Source: Bacteroidota bacterium
Lineage (GTDB): Bacteria > Bacteroidota > Bacteroidia > Chitinophagales > UBA2359
Direction of reading: 5' to 3'
Assembly (NCBI GenBank): GCA_020631675.1
Contig: JAHDGT010000332.1
Coordinates: 1 to 5,298, forward strand
Length of the DNA stretch: 5,298 bases
Shown: one piece after another, positions 1-5,298 of the stretch
How the letters are laid out: each line of letters starts with the position of its first letter
How positions within the stretch are numbered: position 1 is the first letter of the stretch
Notes under the pieces: model-generated
Told to the model about the DNA's origin: nothing
Database searches by the model: none
Seen by the model: only the letters and a program-made list of their open reading frames with translations
Position numbers and translations under genes: made by a program

Positions 1-2
1 TG

Positions 3-2480
3 CAGTCTTTAGCGGGTGAAGGTGTAGTGATCAGCAATGTGGTCTTTGATTGCGACAAAGGATCCGCAGATACGCCAGGCTATGGTTTTTTTGCTTGTGA
101 CAGTTGTAATGTGGGCATTAAGGAAGGCTTGATCTTAACTTCTGGTGAAGCATCCGGGGCAGTAGGTCCGAATGACAATACTGCTTCTTCAAATAGAGGT
201 ACGGGCGGTGATGATGACTTAACTGATGAAATAGATGACCCTACTAATGATGCCTGTGCTTTGATCATGGACATTGAGGTGGCAGCTGACTCTTTAAAGT
301 TCAATTATGTGTTCGGATCTGAGGAATACTTGGAGTATGTGGATAGTTTCAATGATGCATTCGGCTTTTACATTGAGGGTCCTGATGTTCCTTTTCAAAA
401 TATCGCGTTGATCCCTGGTAGTACCACCTTAGTAACGATCAATAATGTGAATGATGTGGATAATTCTGACTACTATGTAGTCAATGGAACTGGTACGAAT
501 GCGCCCTATAATGGCGACGGTTACTACATTAATTACGATGGTTTTACGGTTGTCTTAGAAGCTAAAGTCGCCGTAACACCTTGTGAAACCTATACCTTAA
601 AAATGGTGGTGGCAGATGCTGTTGATTCTTCTTTAGACTCTGGTGTTTTTATTGAAGCGGGTAGTATTTCCACTAATAGCATTAGTTTAAGTGCGAGTAC
701 GAGCTTATCGGATGAAGGATATGAAGGTTTTGAGAATGCTGTAGAGGGCTGTGTGGATGGTATCATCAATTTTGAATTAGAATACCCGGCTGTTGACACA
801 GCGACGATCTATTTCGATCTGCTTGGAGATGCGGAAAACATTTTAGATGTAGTTCAATTACCTGACTCTATCGTTGTCTACCCTGGCGATACGATGGTAC
901 AATTGATCGTTCAACCCATTCAGGATGGTGTTGATGAGAATATAGAAGAACTGATCATTCAAATCGCTAATGAGCAATTGTGTAGCGATGCACTGATCGA
1001 TAGTGTAACGGTTAACATTCAGGATAATATCATCGCTCAAGTAGCGCAAGACAATATTTTCACTTGTATTGGTAGTGATGTTCAGCTTTTCGGCTACGGG
1101 GGTATTGAGTGTGAATGGATACCTGCTATTTATTTGGATGATGCGAGTAGTTGTGCCCCTATATGCACACCATTGGAAAGTACGACCTACGCTTTTGTAG
1201 CGAAAGTTGGTCCTTGTACGGATACCACTTATGTGAATGTGATATTGGATGACACTTATGCTGGAGCAGTTGTGTCACCTGTCAATTTATGTGAAGGACA
1301 AACAGTGGAACTGAATGCCTCCGGTAGTCTTTTCTATATCTGGCAACCAACGGTGGATCTAAGCTGCTATGACTGTCCGAATCCTACTTTTACGGGCACT
1401 AGCTCTACTACTTATACGGTAAGCATGTTCGATGCGAATGGCTGTCAATATGATTATGAGGTAAATGTAAATGTAGGCAGCGGGGACCTGGGCTATGTGG
1501 ATGAGAGCTTTGACGTTTGTTCAAGTGATACTACTCCTTACGACTTAAGTATAGCGGATGCGGTTAGTATTAGTCCGGCAGAAGGGGTTAGTTGTACGGA
1601 TTGTACAAGCCCTGTATTCACACCGAGTGCTACGACTGATTATGCGGTCACCGTGTTCTCGGGTTCTTGTGAGCAAACATTCACGCTCACCTTCAATGTA
1701 TTCGAGCCTATTGCTGATGCGGGTGAGGATCTGATCGCTTGTGAAACTTTAACCGCTACTATTGGTAGTGCAGCACAAGACGGCATGCTTTACAGTTGGT
1801 TGCCAGCTACCCACTTGGATGATGCGACTTTAGCGCAACCTACTTTCAGTGCGAATACGAATGATGTTGGCGCGGTGAATCAAAATTATACCTTAACCAT
1901 TACGGATATTGCTGGCTGTACAAGCACAGATGAGGTAGTGGTGACGCTTGAAGCTCCTGCGGTGATCAGTATACCAGAACCGGATTTCATCATACAAGGT
2001 AATGGGGTGGCACTGACTGTTGAAGGTGCGCCTGCTGATGCGACTTATAGCTGGGCACCAACGGAAGGCTTGAATGACCCAAGCTCCGCAGCTCCTTACG
2101 CTAGTCCGAATGTGACGACAGAATATACTGTTACAGTTAGTACCCCTTTGGGTTGTGTCAGCACTGCAACGGTTATTGTTTCCGTGATAGAACCTCCAGT
2201 ACTGGTCGTTCCTTCCGCCTTCTCTCCAAATGGGGATGGGGTAAATGATATGCTCTTCCCTATTGGAAAAGACATTGCTGAACTTTTAAGTTTCAGAGTG
2301 TACAACAGATGGGGGAATAAGGTATTCGACGCCAGCGGCGATGTGGCTTATACCGGTTGGGATGGCAGCGTTGATGGCTCTCCTGCTCCATTAGGGGTTT
2401 ACGTGATCTATGTGGATTACATTGAGTTGGGTACGGGCACTCAGAAATTGTACAAAGGCAATGTAACTTTGATTCGATAG
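3..2480 (+). CDS. Choice-of-anchor L domain protein with T9SS type B sorting domain (5' partial)
   Basis: Large secreted, probably surface-exposed adhesin-like protein; no enzymatic motif is visible. The frame is open to the left edge. A GTG at base 27 is not a credible start, because the eight codons before it (QSLAGEGV) continue the conserved opening of the choice-of-anchor L domain; the signal peptide and true start lie outside the window. Numbering from base 27, domains are: choice-of-anchor L to about residue 213 (LTSGEASGAVGPN, FNYVFGSEEYLEYV, ALIPG, SLDSGVFIEAGS); a Calx-beta-like domain, about 240-334, opening with GCVDG; five Ig/PKD-like repeats, about 336-720; and a C-terminal gliding-motility-type sorting domain, about 728-817 (FSPNGDGVND, FRVYNRWGNKVF, GWDG, GVYVIYV, final GNVTLIR). 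By family knowledge this tail directs export across the outer membrane by the T9SS and then surface attachment or release. Ligand unknown. Domain calls are strong; an adhesion role is inferred. Confidence 0.93.
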   Translation, partial: QSLAGEGVVISNVVFDCDKGSADTPGYGFFACDSCNVGIKEGLILTSGEASGAVGPNDNTASSNRGTGGDDDLTDEIDDPTNDACALIMDIEVAADSLKFNYVFGSEEYLEYVDSFNDAFGFYIEGPDVPFQNIALIPGSTTLVTINNVNDVDNSDYYVVNGTGTNAPYNGDGYYINYDGFTVVLEAKVAVTPCETYTLKMVVADAVDSSLDSGVFIEAGSISTNSISLSASTSLSDEGYEGFENAVEGCVDGIINFELEYPAVDTATIYFDLLGDAENILDVVQLPDSIVVYPGDTMVQLIVQPIQDGVDENIEELIIQIANEQLCSDALIDSVTVNIQDNIIAQVAQDNIFTCIGSDVQLFGYGGIECEWIPAIYLDDASSCAPICTPLESTTYAFVAKVGPCTDTTYVNVILDDTYAGAVVSPVNLCEGQTVELNASGSLFYIWQPTVDLSCYDCPNPTFTGTSSTTYTVSMFDANGCQYDYEVNVNVGSGDLGYVDESFDVCSSDTTPYDLSIADAVSISPAEGVSCTDCTSPVFTPSATTDYAVTVFSGSCEQTFTLTFNVFEPIADAGEDLIACETLTATIGSAAQDGMLYSWLPATHLDDATLAQPTFSANTNDVGAVNQNYTLTITDIAGCTSTDEVVVTLEAPAVISIPEPDFIIQGNGVALTVEGAPADATYSWAPTEGLNDPSSAAPYASPNVTTEYTVTVSTPLGCVSTATVIVSVIEPPVLVVPSAFSPNGDGVNDMLFPIGKDIAELLSFRVYNRWGNKVFDASGDVAYTGWDGSVDGSPAPLGVYVIYVDYIELGTGTQKLYKGNVTLIR
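1032..2186 (+). repeat. Five tandem Ig/PKD-like repeats within the choice-of-anchor L protein
   Basis: Five units of about 70-85 residues lie at roughly 1032-1247, 1254-1475, 1476-1700, 1707-1952 and 1953-2186. The shared pattern is a cysteine or acidic start, a W-x-P core strand, a loop with LDDA/LND/LSC, a proline-containing strand, then TTxYxVxV and often GC. Examples are YSWLPATHLDDA in unit 4 and YSWAPTEGLNDP in unit 5. Units 1-3 carry an extra cysteine pair in the loop (CAPIC, CYDC, CTDC) that units 4 and 5 lack. Unit 3 has isoleucine in place of the core tryptophan (SISPAEG). Such stalks usually hold an N-terminal binding domain away from the cell surface; that role is inferred. Unit boundaries are approximate. 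Confidence 0.75.
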
Positions 2481-2485
2481 ATTGC

Positions 2486-2513
2486 GCTAAGCACAACTAA
2501 TCTTAGCTCTTTT
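2486..2513 (+). terminator. Possible weak intrinsic terminator after the choice-of-anchor L gene
   Basis: Five bases after the TAG stop, GCTAAG (2486-2491) and CTTAGC (2502-2507) form a perfect 6-bp stem with a 10-base loop, followed by TCTTTT and a further T-rich stretch. The position is right for a terminator of the upstream gene. The stem is short with only half GC pairs and the loop is long, so it could be chance. Confidence 0.4.
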
Positions 2514-2522
2514 GTGTTATTC

Positions 2523-2570
2523 AATCATCTTACAACAAGGGCGACCATAAGAGTTGTCCTTACTGTTCTA
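2523..2570 (+). repeat. Palindromic intergenic element, copy 1 (degenerate)
   Basis: This copy begins AATCATCT and contains AAGGGCGAC (2537-2545) facing GTTGTCCTT (2553-2561) across a 7-base loop. As plus-strand RNA all nine positions can pair, two of them as G-U; on the minus strand the same two positions become A-C mismatches. It matches copy 2 with the GGGCGACCA cores 51 bp apart and the AATCATCT heads 54 bp apart, so about three bases differ by indel. No reading frame of note crosses it. It looks like a member of a short dispersed palindromic family, but other genome copies cannot be seen here. Confidence 0.65.
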
Positions 2571-2576
2571 TTAGTA

Positions 2577-2623
2577 AATCATCTCAAAAGGGCGACCACA
2601 AGGGTCGCCCCTACAGTATTAAA
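2577..2623 (+). repeat. Palindromic intergenic element, copy 2 (perfect stem)
   Basis: This is the second tandem copy, also beginning AATCATCT. It has a perfect 8-bp GC-rich inverted repeat, GGGCGACC (2590-2597) and GGTCGCCC (2603-2610), with loop ACAAG, followed by CTACAGTATT, which corresponds to TTACTGTTCT in copy 1. It ends about 12 bp before the start of the small membrane-protein gene, so it would lie in the leader of that gene's mRNA if transcription begins upstream. The GGGCGACC-ACAAG-GGTCGCCC-CTAC form resembles short palindromic repeats I associate with many environmental bacterial genomes; that is recollection, not a search result. Confidence 0.75.
2586..2610 (-). terminator. Candidate minus-strand terminator formed by palindromic element copy 2
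   Basis: Read on the minus strand, copy 2 gives GGGCGACC, loop CTTGT, GGTCGCCC, then TTTT (complement of AAAA at 2586-2589). A perfect GC-rich stem followed by a U run is the shape of an intrinsic terminator. It lies about 270 bp beyond the stop of the minus-strand porZ-like gene, with no obvious terminator between them. The U run is only four long, and the same bases belong to the repeat, so the match may be incidental. Confidence 0.35.
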
Positions 2624-2634
2624 ATTCTTACCTC

Positions 2635-2862
2635 ATGGAGGCTTTATTACCTACTTTATTTCTGACCATTGTGTTAATGGGTATAATGATCGCTGGTATT
2701 GGTGTGCGTAACCTTCTGGTAAAAGATGGCGAGTTCAGAGGTACTTGCGCCCAAAACAACCCGATGCTCAAATCTGAGATCGGTGAGTGTACTGTTTGCG
2801 GCCGTATGCCTGGCGAAGACTGTAAAAGTGATGAGGTACAATTGAATCCTAAGATTCAGTAA
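2635..2862 (+). CDS. Small single-span membrane protein with four cysteines, NqrM-like
   Basis: A 75-residue protein. The ATG is the first start after an in-frame TAA at 2620-2622, and no clear Shine-Dalgarno sequence precedes it. Residues about 5-24 (LPTLFLTIVLMGIMIAGIGV) form one hydrophobic segment. The soluble tail has RNLLVKDGEFRGTC, then ECTVCGRMPGEDC, placing cysteines at 38, 52, 55 and 63. I recognise this as a type of short protein common in Bacteroidota and usually annotated only as a membrane or secreted protein. The layout, one N-terminal helix followed by G-[ST]-C and a CxxCG motif, resembles NqrM (DUF539), which helps mature the iron centre of the Na+-translocating NADH:quinone reductase. 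That link is inferred from architecture, and no nqr gene is in the window. Metal binding by the cysteines is plausible but unproven. It sits alone between the palindromic elements and the convergent porZ-like gene. Confidence 0.85.
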   Translation: MEALLPTLFLTIVLMGIMIAGIGVRNLLVKDGEFRGTCAQNNPMLKSEIGECTVCGRMPGEDCKSDEVQLNPKIQ

Positions 2863-2877
2863 CTCATATCTTGTTCC

Positions 2878-5238
2878 TTAACGCATCAAAGCGAATTTGC
2901 CCGACTTACTATCAGAACCATCACTATTGGTACTGAATATCAGATAAACTCCTGGAGCAGCTTTTCTTCCCGTATAGTCTCTTCCGTCCCAGATGGCTTG
3001 TCCGCCTAAGGCATCCATTTCGTAGACTAAGTTACCTGCGACATCCGTGATCTTAACTCTTGCATTGCGCGCTAATCCTCGCATAGCAATAGGTCCATCG
3101 TAATCCGAACGAACTGGATTAGGATACACACTGATCTCATCCGCATGGGCAGTTGTGCCTGTGATCGCATCTGATTGGTAGGTCATTAAGCCAGCTGCCG
3201 TACCGATGTGCATCTCTCCTGTTACCCCATTGTACTTTAAGGAGTTGACGATATTAGAGGGTAAGGGACTGTTATCTACATTAAAATAATTTACTTGTTC
3301 GGTGCCGTCTTCGTTCATTACGAATAAACCGTTCTCCGTACCGAACCACTTTCTATTCGCACCATCTACTTCTATCGCTAAGATGGATTCTGTTTCTAAA
3401 AGATAGCCGATGATCCCTTCTACGGTCACCCGTGGCTTTACGGCATTACAGGGGTTGTCAAAGAAAATAGTAGGGCAATAAATAGCGGCGGCACCCTGTG
3501 TGGTTCCTATCCACATCGCACCATTCAGATCTTTTTTAATTGAAAGCACCTCATTATCAGGGATATTGTAATTGGTTTTCAATAACACATAACGGTCATC
3601 CGCCTCGGTGGTGAAATCCGCACCATTATTGAACACCAGTATACCATTTCTATTGTGGATGACCCAACGCTGCCCCAAGTCATCTATTTCCATATCTCGC
3701 AAGCCATTATCCACTAAACTGACAGTCGGTAGAAAAGAGTGCCACTCTCCTTCTGGTGTCATTACGGAAATGGGACGAGGGGCGAGGTAATTACTCACCC
3801 AAAGATTTCCGAATTGATCGAATTTTAGTCCACTGGCACGAATGACCCCTTCGGCATCTCCAGTGGCTTCTTGTAAGCTGCTATTACTGGCATTGTACAG
3901 TGTATATTCTTCTGTATCCAAATCATACTCTAAAACGCCATCGCTATAACTGGCAAGATATATCTTGTTCTGTGTAGGATGTTTGACCACATCAATGAAG
4001 TCGGTCATTTGGTTTTCATCAATGATATCAACATTGCGAAAACTGTAATTGGTCCAGTCATTCCCTTCCACATCATAATGGAAGTAACCCACCCTACTGA
4101 AAAGCGCATTGAAAGCTGTAGTCACTTTTCCTGAAGCTATCCACAGGTCATTGCCTACCAATTCGATTACTCTATTATCCGCAGAAGCAGGTCCTTCTGG
4201 CTCATAAACGGTTTCAAAATCGAGCAAACGGATCAAACCCGTGAAATAATCAGCCACCCAAATCGTACCCCAAACGTTATCGAACATAGCCATCATGGGT
4301 CTTGAAAGCAGATAGTACTCAAACTGATCGTATTCTCCTTCACTGTTCAAGTAGGTGATCCTGCGTTGGCTGCTTTGATCACAATCTTCTCCCGACCATT
4401 CTACGAATACCAATTGATTCCTATACACCGTGGCTTGCTTGATGCACCAGCCCGTTTCTCCATATTGTGGTGTCCAATCGGTATCGCTTTGCTGGAAGAA
4501 GGTTTCGTCTACGGTAGCCCAGATGATGCCTTTTACGTTGACCACCTGTTTGCAAGCACCTTCCGGAAGTTCAGCAACGGTTTCCCAATTGTTGAAATCG
4601 GACAAATTATTTTGCGCCCGCTCCGCACGTCGCAAACCAATCTCTGAGGCTACATAAATATGCGTGCTGTCCAATGCGGTTTGAAAAGCTGTTATCTGCT
4701 CTCCCCCCTCTCCTAACACATAGGTATCCACTACTTCTTTTTTAGTGATGTTCAAAACCACTACGCCAAAGCTGGTACTTAGATAAGCCCATTCATCTCC
4801 AGTATCAGGGTCTACATTAGGTAAAACGTTTAAAATGCGTTTATCTCCTATGATCCCAGAACGCTCAATATCAGATACATTAATGATCTGGTTGCCCTGC
4901 ATGAGATCAATATTCCCACTTTCGTAAGCGATCAATAAAGTAGCACTGTTCTTAAAATAGCTCAATGCACTGATAGACAGCTCGGATAAACCATTTACCG
5001 TAGAGAAAGAACGTATCTCACCCGTACTTTTATTATAGGAGAATAAGCCTCTTTCTGTACCCACATAAATAAAGCTGGCTTCACTCTGCGCTACGCAAGT
5101 CGCATTCTTTTGTGGCAGATGCGCTGTCCATGTGCCGATAGGGTTTTGTGCCGATGCCCCTATCTCCAGCATAAATAATAATACCGCCAAAGCAGTGAAA
5201 CGGAAGAAAGACAAAGTCTGAAATGGATTATTGATCAT
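2878..5238 (-). CDS. porZ: PorZ-like T9SS attachment-complex protein (beta-propeller protein with C-terminal sorting domain)
   Basis: At 786 residues it is close in length to Porphyromonas gingivalis PorZ. A signal peptide occupies residues 1-30 (hydrophobic core about 14-26, likely cleavage after ASA, before QNP). The mature start GTWTAHLP followed by YVGTERGLFSYN and NGLSELSISAL is typical of the PorZ N-terminal propeller. Blade-like strands recur to about residue 690: LWIASG, NLWVSN, AMWIGTTQGAAAIY, RKWFGTENGLFVMN, MHIGTAAGLMTY. The C-terminal domain, about 701-786, begins SVYPNPV and ends with WDGRDYTGRKAAPGVYLIF and GKFALMR. By family knowledge PorZ sits on the cell surface in the complex that detaches sorting domains from T9SS cargo and attaches them to the surface; P. 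gingivalis PorZ binds anionic LPS. Whether this organism makes such a glycan is unknown. The ATG is the first start after an in-frame TGA in the leader. A generic propeller T9SS cargo is the alternative, but length, N-terminus and layout favour PorZ. Confidence 0.87.
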   Translation of the reverse strand: MINNPFQTLSFFRFTALAVLLFMLEIGASAQNPIGTWTAHLPQKNATCVAQSEASFIYVGTERGLFSYNKSTGEIRSFSTVNGLSELSISALSYFKNSATLLIAYESGNIDLMQGNQIINVSDIERSGIIGDKRILNVLPNVDPDTGDEWAYLSTSFGVVVLNITKKEVVDTYVLGEGGEQITAFQTALDSTHIYVASEIGLRRAERAQNNLSDFNNWETVAELPEGACKQVVNVKGIIWATVDETFFQQSDTDWTPQYGETGWCIKQATVYRNQLVFVEWSGEDCDQSSQRRITYLNSEGEYDQFEYYLLSRPMMAMFDNVWGTIWVADYFTGLIRLLDFETVYEPEGPASADNRVIELVGNDLWIASGKVTTAFNALFSRVGYFHYDVEGNDWTNYSFRNVDIIDENQMTDFIDVVKHPTQNKIYLASYSDGVLEYDLDTEEYTLYNASNSSLQEATGDAEGVIRASGLKFDQFGNLWVSNYLAPRPISVMTPEGEWHSFLPTVSLVDNGLRDMEIDDLGQRWVIHNRNGILVFNNGADFTTEADDRYVLLKTNYNIPDNEVLSIKKDLNGAMWIGTTQGAAAIYCPTIFFDNPCNAVKPRVTVEGIIGYLLETESILAIEVDGANRKWFGTENGLFVMNEDGTEQVNYFNVDNSPLPSNIVNSLKYNGVTGEMHIGTAAGLMTYQSDAITGTTAHADEISVYPNPVRSDYDGPIAMRGLARNARVKITDVAGNLVYEMDALGGQAIWDGRDYTGRKAAPGVYLIFSTNSDGSDSKSGKFALMR

Positions 5239-5268
5239 AGGATGAAAGTCAAATTTTCAAGCACAAGA

Positions 5269-5280
5269 TACAAGCTTGTA
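5269..5280. promoter_or_regulatory. Perfect 12-bp palindrome in the porZ leader
   Basis: TACAAGCTTGTA is exactly self-complementary and lies 30 bp upstream of the porZ-like start codon. CAAG also occurs just downstream in the leader, so three CAAG tetramers fall within about 17 bp. It could be a site for a dimeric regulator or a small hairpin in the leader RNA. No clear Bacteroidota promoter (TTG spaced from TAnnTTTG) is visible in the 60 bp available, so its position relative to the transcription start is unknown. Chance is possible. Confidence 0.3.
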
Positions 5281-5298
5281 ATAATAGGGATTGTCGTC

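Noticed and set aside
27..29. GTG as the start codon of the first gene
   Set aside because: The frame stays open to the window edge and the preceding codons match the conserved domain opening; starting here would remove the signal peptide a T9SS cargo needs.
80..1049. Short minus-strand reading frames opposite the choice-of-anchor L gene
   Set aside because: They are low-complexity antisense shadows of a clear coding region.
2478..2485. TAGATTGC as a Bacteroidota -7 promoter element for the small gene
   Set aside because: It lacks one T of TAnnTTTG, has no convincing TTG at the right distance, and overlaps the upstream stop codon.
2514..2711. 65-residue plus-strand reading frame across the repeats
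   Set aside because: It runs through both palindromic copies, giving repeated arginine/threonine-rich peptide, and overlaps the well-supported small gene in another frame.
4366..4657. Two plus-strand reading frames of 93 and 75 residues inside the porZ-like gene
   Set aside because: Both are antisense to a continuous, well-conserved propeller coding region and show no recognisable domain.
5262..5270. TATCTTGTG (minus strand) as the porZ -7 promoter element
   Set aside because: It deviates from TAnnTTTG and no properly spaced upstream TTG is found in the bases available.

Overview
The window comes from a member of the phylum Bacteroidota, probably an environmental lineage such as Saprospiria, Chitinophagia or Flavobacteriia; the class is only a guess. 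The evidence is protein content: a choice-of-anchor L protein ending in a type B type IX secretion system (T9SS) sorting domain, a PorZ-like T9SS component with its own C-terminal sorting domain, and a small membrane protein of a kind I know from Bacteroidota. No convincing Shine-Dalgarno sequences are seen, which also fits. GC content looks moderate. There are no tRNA, rRNA, CRISPR or transposase signals.

Layout. Bases 3-2480 (+) hold the 3' part of a large secreted adhesin-like gene whose beginning lies left of the window: choice-of-anchor L domain, Calx-beta-like domain, five Ig/PKD-like repeats, then the type B sorting domain. Bases 2481-2634 are non-coding. They contain a weak terminator-like hairpin just after the stop and two diverged tandem copies of a roughly 50-bp palindromic element built on GGGCGACC/GGTCGCCC. 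Bases 2635-2862 (+) encode a 75-residue single-span membrane protein with four cysteines, resembling NqrM. Only 15 bp separate its stop from the stop of the convergent porZ-like gene at 2878-5238 (-). The last 60 bp are the porZ leader and contain a perfect 12-bp palindrome.

How they relate. PorZ is a surface component of the T9SS attachment complex, and the first gene encodes a typical T9SS cargo, so machinery and cargo sit in one neighbourhood. They are convergent and not co-transcribed, so a specific pairing is not shown. The small protein has no evident link to secretion. The most unexplained parts are the paired palindromic elements, one of which would work as a terminator for antisense transcription from porZ, and the function of the small cysteine protein.
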